This document shows positions 10,436 through 22,578 of a DNA stretch of 64,000 nt, piece by piece. The translations under genes and the position numbers were made by a program. Origin of the DNA: Mucor racemosus (lineage: Eukaryota > Mucoromycota > Mucoromycetes > Mucorales > Mucoraceae); NCBI GenBank assembly GCA_027405735.1, contig JAPEHQ010000004.1, positions 2,170,001-2,234,000 of the forward strand, in the 5' to 3' direction. Each line of letters opens with the position of its first letter. The first letter of the stretch is position 1. The notes beneath the pieces are model-generated. The model worked only from the letters and a program-made list of their open reading frames with translations. It was not told the origin of the DNA and made no database searches.

Positions 10436-12004
10436 AGTACTTTCATTCAAAAGTAAGCTTTGATTTATACATTTACATTTACCCATTCAATAAATGACAT
10501 TGCATTTATTATCCGTTTCATCAATCAACCAACATCATCTTGATTCGACGATACATTTGACAATTAAATGCCTAAATTACACTTGAGCCATCAGGTATTG
10601 CCACAATAAAATCTCGTACAGGTTGACGAAGCATCACAATTTGGAAAATTTTTGTGTTCACAGATCTGAGCTCTGTCACACATTTATAGATCTCTGCATA
10701 AACCATATCTCTATATGTTCAATTTAACTGAAATACGTTGAACCCCAACATCGTACTTGATAAAATACCTCATCTTATTGCGAGTCAACACAACTAATTT
10801 GATGCTAGTTTAGCATCCGCAGTTGAATCAGATAAATTTGAGATTAGATGACCCCTTTTAATAACTTTACAAACCATGAGCTAATAATGGACCTATATTA
10901 TAGATACGCTAATCAATGATGGTGAGTTAACTCTAATGGACGAACGAGTCGATTAGCAGTACAAACGAAATATTAAATTCAAATATAACAATTGAATGAG
11001 CAAGAGACGGTAAACCATGTAAATTAGCATAATTGAATTGTTTCAAGCGCTTTGAACTGAATACGCCTTTACTTTTGATCTATGAAAATTCATTCATTAG
11101 TAAAACCAATTAACAAGTAATTATTAATGGTGTACCTTTGATGACTGGTAGTGGTATACAAGACAACATCTTGTTTTCCTCTTCTTAGCTATTCGCCACT
11201 AAATAGAAACAAATATTTTTAGAAAGCAAATAGATTAACATGAGTTTATTCATTCATTCAAATCAAGTTAATACTATAAATGAATCAAATTATCACTATA
11301 ATCATTCACAGCAGTAATGCTCATCTCAAATGTTCCTATAAATACTGCAAGGAAATCTTTCCATAATTTTCTGTAGAATTATCTGTCTTTCTACCTCTTT
11401 ACATCTTTATTTATTTCCCTTCATAAATATCTAATTTACAAATAAGAACATCAACCTTCCTTCAACCAATGTTCACCCATATTTAATATTAAAAACCATA
11501 TCATTAGCATATCACTTTGACCATAATATTTATCCAAGATTGCAGATCATTACAGTAGGTGTAAATAGCAGGTATACAACAACTTGTTGTTCAAACTTAT
11601 CGAATGCACAATGTCACATGGAAGTTGATATCCGAAACACCTAAAAAAGCACATTTTTATACCTTTGTCCATCATGTAGGGTGCAGCTTACTTGGATTAG
11701 TATTCATAACGAAGATTATATTTTAATTGTTTTTAATACAAGTGTGCAGCAAACGCTGTATGTTGTATTTTAGACTTTACATAAAATAGGCCTTCGAATA
11801 ATTGATTATGCAGTCCAGCCTTAATTTTTGTATGAAATTTCAATATCTGCATCTCACGGCTGCTTGAGATATTTAAACAGCGGCGTCCGGACTGTCCGGT
11901 AATTTTTTCTAGAAATTTACAGCTTGGAAAGAATATTATTAGATGGACGCACCCGGAGATTGTTCGGCATTTGTTTTGGAAGAGTGACCATTGGCAAAAA
12001 TGTG

Positions 12005-12380
12005 GCGAATATATCCAAAAAAAACTATCAAAATCCATTTTAACATATGGAGTGTAACGTTTCCATAATCATAATTGAAGGCCATCGGTCTGTTATAGTT
12101 TAATAAAGCAAAACAAGACGTAATATAATGCAGTGGAATATATTTTTTCCAAGTACTAGGGGATTTATATGGTTCTTTTAGATCAGTAGTAAATCATGAA
12201 TTCTTGTACTACTACATTTGGATTGAAGGGCATTCACAAAAAGGAATAATGTACATGGATTCTTACTGGCAAAATGTTTTATTTTTTAATAAAGTGATAA
12301 AGATGTGTAGCAAAAGGTGAATGAATAATATAAAATAAAAGTGGAGAGAGAGGGAAGGGGGATTTTTTGGCAATTTTAAT
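12005..12380. other. Downstream flank of the PKC gene
   Basis: 12015-12062 resembles 46930-46980 (…TGTAACG). Beyond that it is AT-rich 3' flank and presumed 3' UTR of the kinase gene. Confidence 0.5.
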
Positions 12381-15300
12381 TTATCCAGTAACCCAATCAG
12401 CAACATAAGAGAAAGCTTGGAACTCTTGTTGCTCAACACGGTTGAGATTAGAGTCAATGGGAGTCAAAGCAGGAGTTTCGTTGGTGAATTCTTCATCAAA
12501 GTTAGAAGTATCCAAACGACCTGAGATGGTAGGATAGAAGGGAGGAGGTACACGCTTAGCCAACATGTCATCCCAGTTGACACCACGGAAGAAGGGGTGA
12601 CGCTTGATAGAGACAGCATCGTCTGGGCCAGAACCTAATCTTTGTGTAGGTTCACGTTGCAGTAACTGTTGACAGATGGAAATAGAATCACTAGACATGT
12701 TGATAGGGTAAAGAATATCATCTTCCAAAATAGCATCAAAGATTTCATCTTCATCTTCACCACGGAAGGGAGATTGACCCAATAACATTTCATAAATCAA
12801 TACACCATAAGCCCACCAATCTACAGCACGACCATAGTTTTGTTCACGCAAAATTTCGGGGGCCATGAATTCAGGAGTACCACAGAAGGTTCCTGTAGTC
12901 TTACCAAAGCCCATATTTTCCTTACATAAACCATAATCAGCCATTTTGATATGACCATCTAATCCCAACATGATGTTATCCAACTTGAGATCACGATAAA
13001 TAATGTCTTGACTATGGAAGTATTCTAAAGCTAATAAAACTTCACAAGCATAGAATTTGGCTCTTCTCTCAGAGAATTGACCTCTTTGAATATGCCACAT
13101 CAAATCACCACCGTTGACATATTCCATGACAAAATAGACACGAGTTTCGGTTTGGAAAGTAGAGTGAAGATTGATCAAGAAAGGATGACGTTCACGATTG
13201 GCAGCTTGGAAGACACGTTTCTCAGAACGAACACTATAAATTTATCAGTATATTGTGTATTTTCAATTTATATTTTGATAAATTACCTTTCAATTTCATC
13301 ATTATCAATGATAAATCTCTTCTTCAACATCTTGATAGCATACAATTTCTTGTCGAATTTTTCTTCAGCCAACATAACCTTACCAAAGTTACCTTTACCA
13401 AGTACAGCCAAAAAACTGAAATTATCCAATTGAACCTTGCGCTTTTGTTGCATCATGCTTGATTGTTTTTGTAAATGCTGTTGTGGTTGTTGTTGTTGTT
13501 GCTGCTGTTGTTGTCCTGGAGGTATCATACCACCATACTGTTGAGGATGTTGGGGTTGTTGGTAAACAGGAGAATAATTAGGATTGGGTTGAGGTCTACC
13601 CATCATTGAAGGATGTTGATTTTGGTATGGACTATAAGGCATAGAAGGTCTATTCTGCTGCTGTTGTTGTTGTTGTTGTTGTTGCATGTGTTGTTGCTGT
13701 TGTTGATAATACATTTGCTGTTGTTGCTGTTGTTGTTGGTATCTGGGATCAACATTAACAGGAGGACCATTATAGCCATAAGGAGGTTGTTGATGTTGTT
13801 GTTGTTGTTGTTGTTGAACATGAGCAGGTGGGACGGGAGGACGTTGTTGCTGCTGTTGCTGTTGAGGAGGTATGGGTTGTTGAGAGTAAATTCTAGAAGG
13901 TTGTGGCATACTCATAGGAGATTGGGATGGAGAATAATAAGGTTGTTGCTGTGATTGTTGTTGTGGAGATTGTTGTTGATGTTGTGAAGGATGTTGTTGA
14001 CTGAGTGGTGCATTATGATTATACATGGCAGGTGGAGTTTGAGGCACAACAACGGGACTCTTTTGAGGTGTTTGAGGAGTCAATGTGATTGATGAAGAAA
14101 GTCGAGAACTAAGCTCCTCATCAACTGATTGTTGAGGTAAGGCAGGAAGAGGTCCATCTTGTGCCATGTCCATCTTATCCTTGGAGATACGGCTACTACT
14201 AGTCTTTGATTCCAAAGTTTTACGTTTAGCAGCTGCCTTGATTTCGGCAAGCATTTGATTGGCCATTTCCATACTTAAACCACAGAAATCAGGAACAGAA
14301 TGTTCACAACGAGTGTGTGCAGTAATGTCACATTCTGAACATTTCTTGGAACCACGAGATCCCAAAGGCAACATGTAACCACAGTGACAACACCAATTGG
14401 CACCAATGTTGGTAATAGGTTCAAAGCGATGAGGAATTTTGTGATTAAGTTTATCTTCATCAGAATCCTATTTGAAAAAAAAAAATCATGCATTAGTTTT
14501 CTTATCAAACAGTTTGTATTGTTACTTACAGTATCCTGGGAGTTTGCAGTACATTTAGTAACAACCTTGCTAGAACATTTCTTGTGACAAGTGTATTCAC
14601 AATCCTCACATTGATAACCACTGTTTACAAAGAATTCTTGACAAAGAGCACATTTCATGACATTGTAGAATCTCTTTTCCAAGAATTGATGGCCATTAAC
14701 CTCAACAACCTCTTCACGACGTTGGCGAACGGCACCAGCACGACCCAATTTATCCATAGGACGACGATTGCCATCTGCACGAACAAAGTTTAATCTGAGG
14801 GCTAATTTACCTACAGGCTCAACATCAAACCAAGCTTCAATACCGCCTTCAGTTTGAGTTACTTGTACAGGAGGAACAGGTTGAAGGGTGGCACTACTAT
14901 CTTCTCTATCCATAATAGAATTTCCATCGGCATCATGGCGACGCTTTTGAGCTTCTTCAGCCAACATCCATTGAGGAATCTTACGTTTACGAAGACCTTC
15001 AGTAATATCTGTAATTTTAAGCCAAAAGAAACCAATAGGTAATGATTTCTCGGTGGATTGATCATAGACACTAATCTCGATTTCAGATGCCTTATTGACA
15101 TGAGTTTCACATAATTCATTCCATTTATCATTGCGAGCAGGTCTTGAGCGGAATACAATTTGGTTATCGATCTTGACTAATACTACCGTAGCAGGTGAAC
15201 GAATCATACGAGTAGGAGCATGTGCTAATTCCATGGCCTCTAAAATTTCGAGTTGAAGTTTACCAGTAACGGGTCTACGGAAACCAGGAGGTAAACGGGC

Positions 15301-16128
15301 AGAGGGAGGCGTTTCCAATTCTGCAGTAGAAAAAAAACAACAACATTAGTTTAGTTTATAATAAAATGTCAACTCCCTTTTTACCATAGTCATCTTCATC
15401 GCCACCTTCACCAATATACAGGCTCTTGTATTTTCTTAAAGCAGAATTCAACAAGCCAAGTTTTTCTTGACTTTCCGACATTTTATCTTGTACTTCAGTA
15501 CGACTTTTACGGTCTGTAGCGGGATTACGCTCCATCACATCAACCATACCTCTAATACCTTTTAATACAGTTTTTTCAACGTCAAGTTTGTATTCAAGTT
15601 CATGTAATTTGAGAGAAACTTTTGGCTTATTATAAGGAGTTTCTGACATTAATAAATCTATGGACATATAGCGTTTAGTATGTATTTACAGAGAATTCTC
15701 AAATTATCTTACCCAAGTTGGAATATTTCTTCTTGTCATCCTTCTTTCTAGGGGTAACTACAGTAACATCGTTGGAATTTGTTGCCATGGAACTAGTTCT
15801 AGGAGGATGTTCAGATTGAGCTTGTAATTGCTGCTGATTCTGTTGTTGGACTACAGGGCTTTCTGAACCAGAATCAGAAGCGTTATCTTGTTTTGCTTCT
15901 AGTCGATGTAGTTCTTCAGTGAAATAGTCAATATACTTTTGATATTCTTTGATCTGGGTTTCACAGTCTGAAATCACATTTCGATCCTTTAATAAGGGTC
16001 TCATTTGGATGAACTTGTCTCGCATAGTTCTACTATGTTCAATCTTGGCCTCTAATTCTGAAATCTATATATGCATTTTTATATGAATTTTTGTTTCTTG
16101 CTTGCTTGTGTATCATTATTACCGTCAT
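12381..16128 (-). CDS. pkc1: Protein kinase C-like kinase (fungal Pkc1 type)
   Basis: Exons 16128-16123, 16064-15713, 15657-15385, 15320-14530, 14467-13287 and 13233-12381 join in frame to 1,151 residues. Order: two HR1 Rho-binding coiled coils (about 1-60 and 125-200), C2 (about 228-380), C1a (about 424-475, from [10 protein letters not shown]), C1b (about 487-537, from [10 protein letters not shown]), a Gln/Pro-rich linker with many Q runs (about 560-800), and the kinase (about 820-1085). Kinase motifs are [19 protein letters not shown] in place of DFG (usual in fungal Pkc1), and [12 protein letters not shown]. The C-terminus has the hydrophobic motif FQAFSY. Pkc1 works downstream of Rho1 in the cell-wall-integrity MAPK pathway. 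The first coding exon has only six bases, which is the least certain part; a later start would damage the first HR1. Confidence 0.93.
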
Positions 16129-16654
16129 TTTGTTGTTTTTTTTTTATTTATAAATAATAAAAAATGGCTCGGTTTTCTGTTTCAAGTGCCTGGGAATAAG
16201 TTTAAACCTGGTAGCTCTTGTTTTTCTGAGAGAATGTAACTAGGGGTAAAATAGCCTCTTTTTTGTAAGAAGAAATGTTCAGATATTTCGAGTCAATAGC
16301 TATTAAAAAAATTGCTTAGTTTTTTCGAGTTGGTTTTATAAAAGTTATATGAAAGGATTTTGGGTATGTTTATTCGGGTTTTTTGTTATCTAACCTCTAG
16401 TTTTCTACAGCTTCTTCTTTGTGTTTTTTTTTTTTTTTTTTTTTTTTTTCTTGTTTTTTCCCAATAAATAAATATATAATGATATATTATATATAATAAA
16501 TAGTGAAAAAAAAGAAAAGAAAAGTGAGTGAAAGAGTAAAGAGGAAGGAGGAAAACAAAACAAAACAAAAAACAAGAAACGTGTGCATCCTCTAATATTC
16601 TTCTATTTTAAAAAAATTTCAAATCAAGGTGGTACTACATAAGAAAAAATAAAC
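16129..16654. other. PKC promoter and carrier 3' region
   Basis: Holds a T-run upstream of the PKC start, and a 29-base T tract near 16421-16449. No ORF of note. Confidence 0.5.
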
Positions 16655-17878
16655 TTATAAAGGGTCATCTTTTGGTTCTTTAAACCATAATAATACATCT
16701 TTTGTTTCCTCGAAAACCATAAAAGTAACAGCATTTGCTGGAGCAACTTTCAAAAGTGATGGTGCGAGACCCTTATATAAACTTTTAACACCTTCTTGTT
16801 GAACAATATTTTTCAAACAACTCCACCAAGAAGACCGTCGAATCACTTTTGCTGTTTGGGATCGATTATTACTAGATCCTTCCATTTGAAGTCTTTTTCT
16901 AACTAAATCAAATGGATAAACTACTATTTTACTAAAGAATCCCGATAATGCTCCACTTATCATATCATGTGTTGGTTTATAGCTTGCAGATAATACTTGT
17001 TGGTCCTAAAAAAAAACCAATATAAAATGCTTAATTTCTTTTAATGACATTTTGCATATTTTTGCACAAAATACCCTTAAATCTTTAAATCCTTTTGAAA
17101 AAATGTCATAACTTGAAAACAATAGACCCATATACGGCATTATTTGGATAATTGCAGGCCATAATCCTCTATAATAACCAGTTGCACCTTCCAGTTTATA
17201 TATATCAGCCATAGCTCGTGTAACACTTGTGTTCTGCTTATATATATAAATAAATGAGATTAAAATTGCTGAGCATTATTTAACTAACCTTTTCTAGTGC
17301 TTGAACAGCAAATCTCGTTCTTAATAAATCAAATGGATATGTTGCTGCAGTAGCAGCACAACCTGCAATCATACCACATCCAAATGTTTTAAATGTGTGT
17401 GGTAATATGCGTTTGTGATCTATCGTTTCTATAATTTGTTCTAGTTCTTTATACGCCCAAAATTCTACTGCACTGTAAGATAAATATAAATATTCTGCTG
17501 GCATATTTCCTTTATATAATCCCTATGGTATTTGTTAATTTTTCATTCATATTAAATACAAATAAAACTCAAAAAATTTACTTTTATTCCTTCTTCTTTC
17601 AAAATAGTTTGTAACGCCTGCATTATTTTATTATATTTGACAACTGTATTTTTTTTATTTTGATTGAATCCAAAATGCGTCCTATGTGTTTGAAGTTGCA
17701 TTCGAATTTTTACAACATCTAAAGGTGCAATAACAACTCTACATATCAAATTATTTAGAAATAGTTTTTCTTAAAAAAACAAAACAACGCTTAGTTACCT
17801 GGATACAACACCTGCCATACCTCCACAAAATGCAAGCTCATAACTTGAGAGATTAGCGTCAGTTATGTACGAGGGCAT
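16655..17878 (-). CDS. Mitochondrial carrier (SLC25), thiamine-pyrophosphate-carrier type
   Basis: Exons 17878-17799, 17738-17582, 17522-17289, 17233-17075 and 17005-16655 join in frame to 326 residues, the usual size for SLC25 carriers. The three signature motifs are present in order: PLDVVKIR, PFDLLRTR and PFDLVRKR. The protein opens with a helix ending FCGGMAGVVSR. Such carriers have six helices and exchange small solutes across the inner mitochondrial membrane. The pattern of RMQLQ after motif 1, RTRFA after motif 2 and KRLQM after motif 3 resembles Tpc1/SLC25A19, which import thiamine pyrophosphate. The carrier fold is certain; the substrate is inferred. Confidence 0.88.
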
Positions 17879-18579
17879 TTTAAATAGTGTTTTAGTTTTT
17901 CTTATAAAATCATGAAGAAACTAAAGAAAGCTGGGACCATGACGTTTGATATTGTAAACATGAATTGTTTAGGGCCCGATGTATTCCGTATATTTGGGAA
18001 TCAACTGCCTTGCCTACAAAAAGAAAAAATTATAGCAATTGCCCGGCTGTCGGACCAGTTATCTAGGGGAGCTTAATGTCAGGGTTCAGCGCTCTTTTCA
18101 AACGATCAAACTGTCAAACTTTTGGTAGAAAATTGATCCATTCATTTTACCACCAACTTTTAAAGGATTATTTTGAAACGAAAAAATAAGCTATTTTATA
18201 TATTTTATATACATATTAATCACAAAAGTATACTATTTTTTATCATATTTTTTATTTTTTTCTATTTGCTTCACAAAATTTGGTTTTCCATAATGAAGTA
18301 ATGAGGAATTCTCTCAAAAATGACCGATAAGCACATTGTATAGTCTCTTGCAAAACATAATCGAATCATATTTATGCAAATTTAAAAAAAAAAAAGCCTA
18401 CTGCATTTTCTAATTCGGTACATCAAGACATGGTGCGTTGTCGTGGTACACAATTTAACAGTTGTTTTTTATTTCAATACCAGGGGTAAAATCAATAAAC
18501 ACATTTTAAAGCTTATTGTATTCCATTTTTCCCGCCTAATTGTTTCTTTTTTTTTCTCTTTTTTTTTTTATCAAACTTT
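17879..18579. other. Intergenic, no gene recognised
   Basis: AT-rich DNA between two minus-strand genes. It contains the promoter of the carrier and the 3' end of the next gene. Confidence 0.5.
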
Positions 18580-19209
18580 TTATTCATTAACAAATGACTT
18601 GGCATGACGAGCAGCACGCACATATAAAACAGCTTGAACAATCCAACCAATTGATAAAATCCAACAAAATGCATCGGCTGCTTTAAAAATTGTACAACCT
18701 TTATCCATGCCTGTCACCCAAGGAAAAGCTACAGGATCATTATATATAATTTTCCACTGCATATAATTCGTCCACAAACAATCCATTGCAGAACCATCAG
18801 CCATAACATCGGCTCCCGGCAATACCGGCAGCAGTGCGGCTATTAATACCGCTGCTGCAAAGAAAATAATAGTGCTCCGCATAGTTTTAGATGGTAACCA
18901 GGCTTTGTATTTTGGACTTGAATCAAAAGCTAAAATGATGCTATAAACAGTTGCTGCAATATCTGGAATTAGCATATAAACAAAAGTAGCTGGGTAGGCA
19001 AATGTTGTGAAGCTGCCTATGACAAGAGATATATAAGCCATTGATTATCTTTCGAGGTTTTGTTCAAACTTACCAAAACCTGCTAGAACTGAACCATTAT
19101 TGATAAAAGACCTGATTTGAGTTGATACCCCAATTAGTAAACCAAATAAAATCAAACCAACCAACGTATTCCAAATATGAATGACTTGTATCAGATGTAC
19201 ACTTTTCAT
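18580..19209 (-). CDS. Four-helix membrane protein, MARVEL-like
   Basis: Exons 19209-19074 and 19016-18580 join in frame (57-bp intron) to 190 residues. Four hydrophobic segments: IWNTLVGLILFGLLIGV near the N-terminus, FAYPATFVYMLIPDI, IIFFAAAVLIAALLPV, and ILSIGWIVQAVLYV. The extracellular-side loop between helices 3 and 4 has two Cys and several Trp. The C-terminus is short and basic (RAARHAKSF). Size and topology fit fungal MARVEL-type proteins, but no diagnostic motif was seen. Function is unknown. Confidence 0.75.
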
Positions 19210-19547
19210 TTATCTATACAATCAAATCGAAATATTATGAATAAAGAAGAAAGGAAAATGTGTGCTTTGAAAACGAGATTTGTTTAATTAAGATTCCCCT
19301 ATTTCCATTCTCCTAAATTATCTTGTACAACGCAAATATGGAAAATCAATTGTTTATCATTACAAACGAAAAACTTAATTCAAGCCGAGCAATGAATAGC
19401 GCATAAATTTAGAACTTCTTGGCCCATTTGACCCGGCTATCAAAATTATCCAGAAACCTTGATTCTGAAAAAAGACGCATTATAAAAATGCAAAGCAACT
19501 TTCACTATCTCTTTTTCATTTCTCTTTTATCATTATACACAAATACA
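19210..19547. promoter_or_regulatory. Divergent intergenic region between membrane-protein gene and erg6
   Basis: The two starts face away from each other across about 340 bp, so both promoters must lie here. No specific factor site was identified. An in-frame upstream ATG for erg6 occurs at 19488. Confidence 0.5.
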
Positions 19548-20805
19548 ATGTCAATTATTAACACTAACGAAAATTCAGATGAGATCAAAATGATGCGTAA
19601 GCTTCATGGCGATCTTGTTCTAGAAGAATCTGGTTTCTTTAAAAAGGTAACTCAAAAGGATTCTCAATTGAACAAAGGTGCTGCTGATGCCTATTATAAG
19701 AATTGGAACGATGGTAATAATCTCGGGGATAATGATAAAGATGTTGAACAAAGAAGAGTTGAAGCTCAAAATATGACCAATTCTTTCTACGATTTGGTAA
19801 CTGATTTCTACGAGTATGGTTGGGGTCAATCATTTCATTTTGCAAAATTATATAAAGGTATATACTTTCCGAGACGGTATCATATACAGATTAAAATCTG
19901 ACACAAATCAATCTATAGGTGATTCATTTGAAGAAAATATTAATCGCCATGAAGCTTACTTGGCCTTAAAATTGGGATTGAAGAGAGGCATGCGAGTTTT
20001 GGTAAATATAAATCTATGCAAAATATTGATTATCGCGTGTAGTAACTTTAATTTATCTACCCAGGATACTGGTTGTGGTGTCGGTGGTCCCCTTAGAGAG
20101 GTTGTAAAGGCATCCAATGGCGCTCATGTTACAGGCATCAACAACAATGCTTATCAGTTGCAACGCTGTGAAGCATACTCTATCAAGTATGGATTATCAG
20201 ATTCTACTAGCTTTATCAAAGGTGATTTTACCAATATGCCCATTGATAATGAAACATTTGACAGCGTCTTTTCTGTTGAGGCAACTGTTCATGCACCTCG
20301 TCTTGAGCAAGTTTATGGAGAAATATACCGTGTCCTGAAGCCAGGTGGAAAATTCGCTTGCTATGAGTGGTGTACCACTGATATGTATGACGAAAACGAT
20401 ATCTCAATGAAAAAGATTGTGCACGCTATCGAATTAGGTAATTCTATTTCGAAGTTGTATACTACAAAGCAATGTATCCAGGCTTTAGAAACAGTTGGAT
20501 TCAAGATTTTGGAACAAGGTGATATGGGTATAGTTGACGGTGCTACTAATCCTTGGTATAATACATTGAAGGCTCCTGATGGCGGTCTGCGTGGTTTCCT
20601 CCGTTCTTCTGTTGGTCGTACTTACACCAACACCCTGATGACATTTCTTAATAAGTTTAGTCTTGTTCCCCCTGGAGTTCTTGAAACTTCACAATTGTTA
20701 AATGCTGCTGCGGATAATTTAGTTGCCGGAGGCGAAATGGGGATCTTCACTCCAATGTTCTTTTTCTTGGTTGAGAAACCTTTTACTGCTGCTCCTACCG
20801 CTTAA
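19548..20805 (+). CDS. erg6: Sterol 24-C-methyltransferase (Erg6)
   Basis: Exons 19548-19857, 19919-20001 and 20065-20805 join in frame to 377 residues, close to the 383 of yeast Erg6. Marker stretches are YEYGWGQSFHFAKLYKG, the AdoMet-binding motif DTGCGVGGP (split by the second intron; most relatives have DVGCGVGGP), SVEATVHAP and GGEMGIFTPMFFF. It methylates C-24 of zymosterol-type sterols with S-adenosylmethionine in ergosterol synthesis, on ER and lipid droplets. An in-frame ATG at 19488 would add 20 hydrophobic residues; I prefer 19548 because of the family length. Confidence 0.95.
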
Positions 20806-22138
20806 TTTTTTCAAAAAAAAAAAAAAAAGAATTAGCTGATTTTAATCTGTCTGTTATGTTTTAGAATTCAGCTGTATAATATATAGTAATAAATTATCAA
20901 AATAGTATTTTCGATTTGATATAGTAAAAAGCTTTTTTTTCTACCATGTACCCAGTTTTTTTAATGGATTAGTAAACAAATTTAAAGTTATCATCATCAA
21001 TGTCAACTTTTTTCGCCCGTCGATTGTTTCAACTCAGCGCTTTATCAGATTAAGCGAATGGATTCAACGAAAATAAAATAAAACAATTCATTATTCATTA
21101 CTAAAGATAGGCTTCATAGAGTCAGGAGGATGTATTCCGATCTCTGTTTTACAATAGAAATGAGATATCACACGCAACTTTATTGAACAAGAGACAATCT
21201 CAGTTGATAACCATGCTTTACATGCTGATATATGCATTACAATCAAAGGTCACTTCTACAAATGAGTTAATTCTATAACAATTTAGCTGTAACATTTTAC
21301 TGCTTAAAAGTCAACTAGCTGGAGCAAAATATCATTGCGAAAAAGAACTTAACAATACTATATACTTTACAATGAAATTTCTCAATCTGTCTTTCGAAAT
21401 ATTTGAGCACCAAAATACGGCCCACATCTCATACTAACTAGGGGACGATATAGTTAAATTTTCTTTTTTACAGACGCTTGTATCGTTAAATAGAATAAAG
21501 ATATGCATGATATACACCATACTCAAAAGCGCAACACTGAGAACGGCAAAAAGAAGAGAATTGACCTAAAGCTGCTTCATTTACATTTCTGTCTTCCTTT
21601 TCAGCTCATAGATCATTTTCAACTTTTTTTTTTTTACATAAAAAAAACCTGAAATACAATATATAGATGAAATTGTTTAATCTTAATCTGTCATCAGTCA
21701 ATAGTTCAGGAACTAAAATTCAAGTCAATTAAACATCAACGGAACCATGGTTTCAGCATGATATTAAAGCATGATGTTCTACCATCATGCCACATTAGTA
21801 TAATAAATAATACCTATAACCCTTATCACATTAACATTTCCCTCAACTCAATTAGTATATAAACCCTCTTTATTTCCTTTTAATAAACGATATCTCTTTA
21901 CTTGATTAAATTTCTAGTTTTATTTAACATTGATATATTCTGCTAAATCAAATACTCATTGGTTACAAGGGTTTTTCCGGTCGCTTTATCTATTTTAAGC
22001 AGAGGAAAGTAGAATTTCTTTTGAAATTTATGCTAAACTCCCTCAAAAATAGCTATTATCTAGTGAAGTTAAGACATGTTATTTTTAAACGCACTGCTAC
22101 ACATTAAATGCAATCTCAACATTCAATTTCAAGCCATA
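20806..22138. other. Intergenic, no gene recognised
   Basis: The erg6 3' UTR with an A-run, then AT-rich DNA. A small perfect hairpin, GCATGATG with a six-base loop, lies near 21769-21790. Nothing coding was recognised. Confidence 0.5.
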
Positions 22139-22578
22139 TGCCGTATATTTTCAGGTATGATAAATAATACTTAAAAAAGAATACAATTAAAAGAGAATGC
22201 TTAATGGATCAGTTCTTCAACTGTATAATAAAAACAAGATATCGTTTATTTAGATATTATAAAAGTATGGCCTTTTATATTGATTTGACATTGACATCCT
22301 GAGATGTAATTTAATAAGGCACTATCGAACCATTAGATCTGTTTGATGGTAATCTATGGATGAAAATGGATCAATCATAATTTAACTGTTCTTGCAGAGC
22401 TTGTGAGTTGCATTATTTCAGTGCTGCGCTAAATGTGCTTGGATGTTGATTTGATAGCTACTTGATTATTGATTAACCGCTGGGATAAAATACTATGATG
22501 TTATAATTAAGGTCCAAGCGTTCTTGGTAATTACTGGATTAAACTTAGTACGCTAAGAGTTTCTTAAATTTGATATCA
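22139..22578. repeat. Truncated copy of LTR family E
   Basis: Matches 32335-32763 from TG(C/T)CGTATATTT to GATATCA. It lacks the last ~100 bp of the complete copy and is cut off where repeat R2 begins. Confidence 0.7.

Larger units (their letters stand above)
5578..12004. repeat. Large dispersed repeat R, copy R1
   Basis: Colinear with R2 (22583-28895) from GACCTGTGCTGCACAAG at the left to GGCAAAAATGTGG at the right. R1 differs by three insertions absent from R2 (6316-8003, 9270-9500, 9697-10435). It lacks about 600 bp found at 22715-23320 of R2 and the three LTRs of R2. The shared backbone is roughly 3.8 kb. It carries a fragment of a dynein intermediate-chain gene. A third, partial inverted copy is at 63345-63766. 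I could not identify a transposase in the backbone, so its mode of spread is unknown. Confidence 0.85.

Noticed and set aside
13603..13954. Asn-rich and Leu-rich ORFs overlapping the PKC linker
   Set aside because: Out-of-frame readings of CAA/CAG repeats that encode the Q runs of PKC.
12381..20805. A biosynthetic cluster linking erg6 with its neighbours
   Set aside because: Neighbours are a kinase, a mitochondrial carrier and a small membrane protein; CYP51 is 36 kb away with unrelated genes between.
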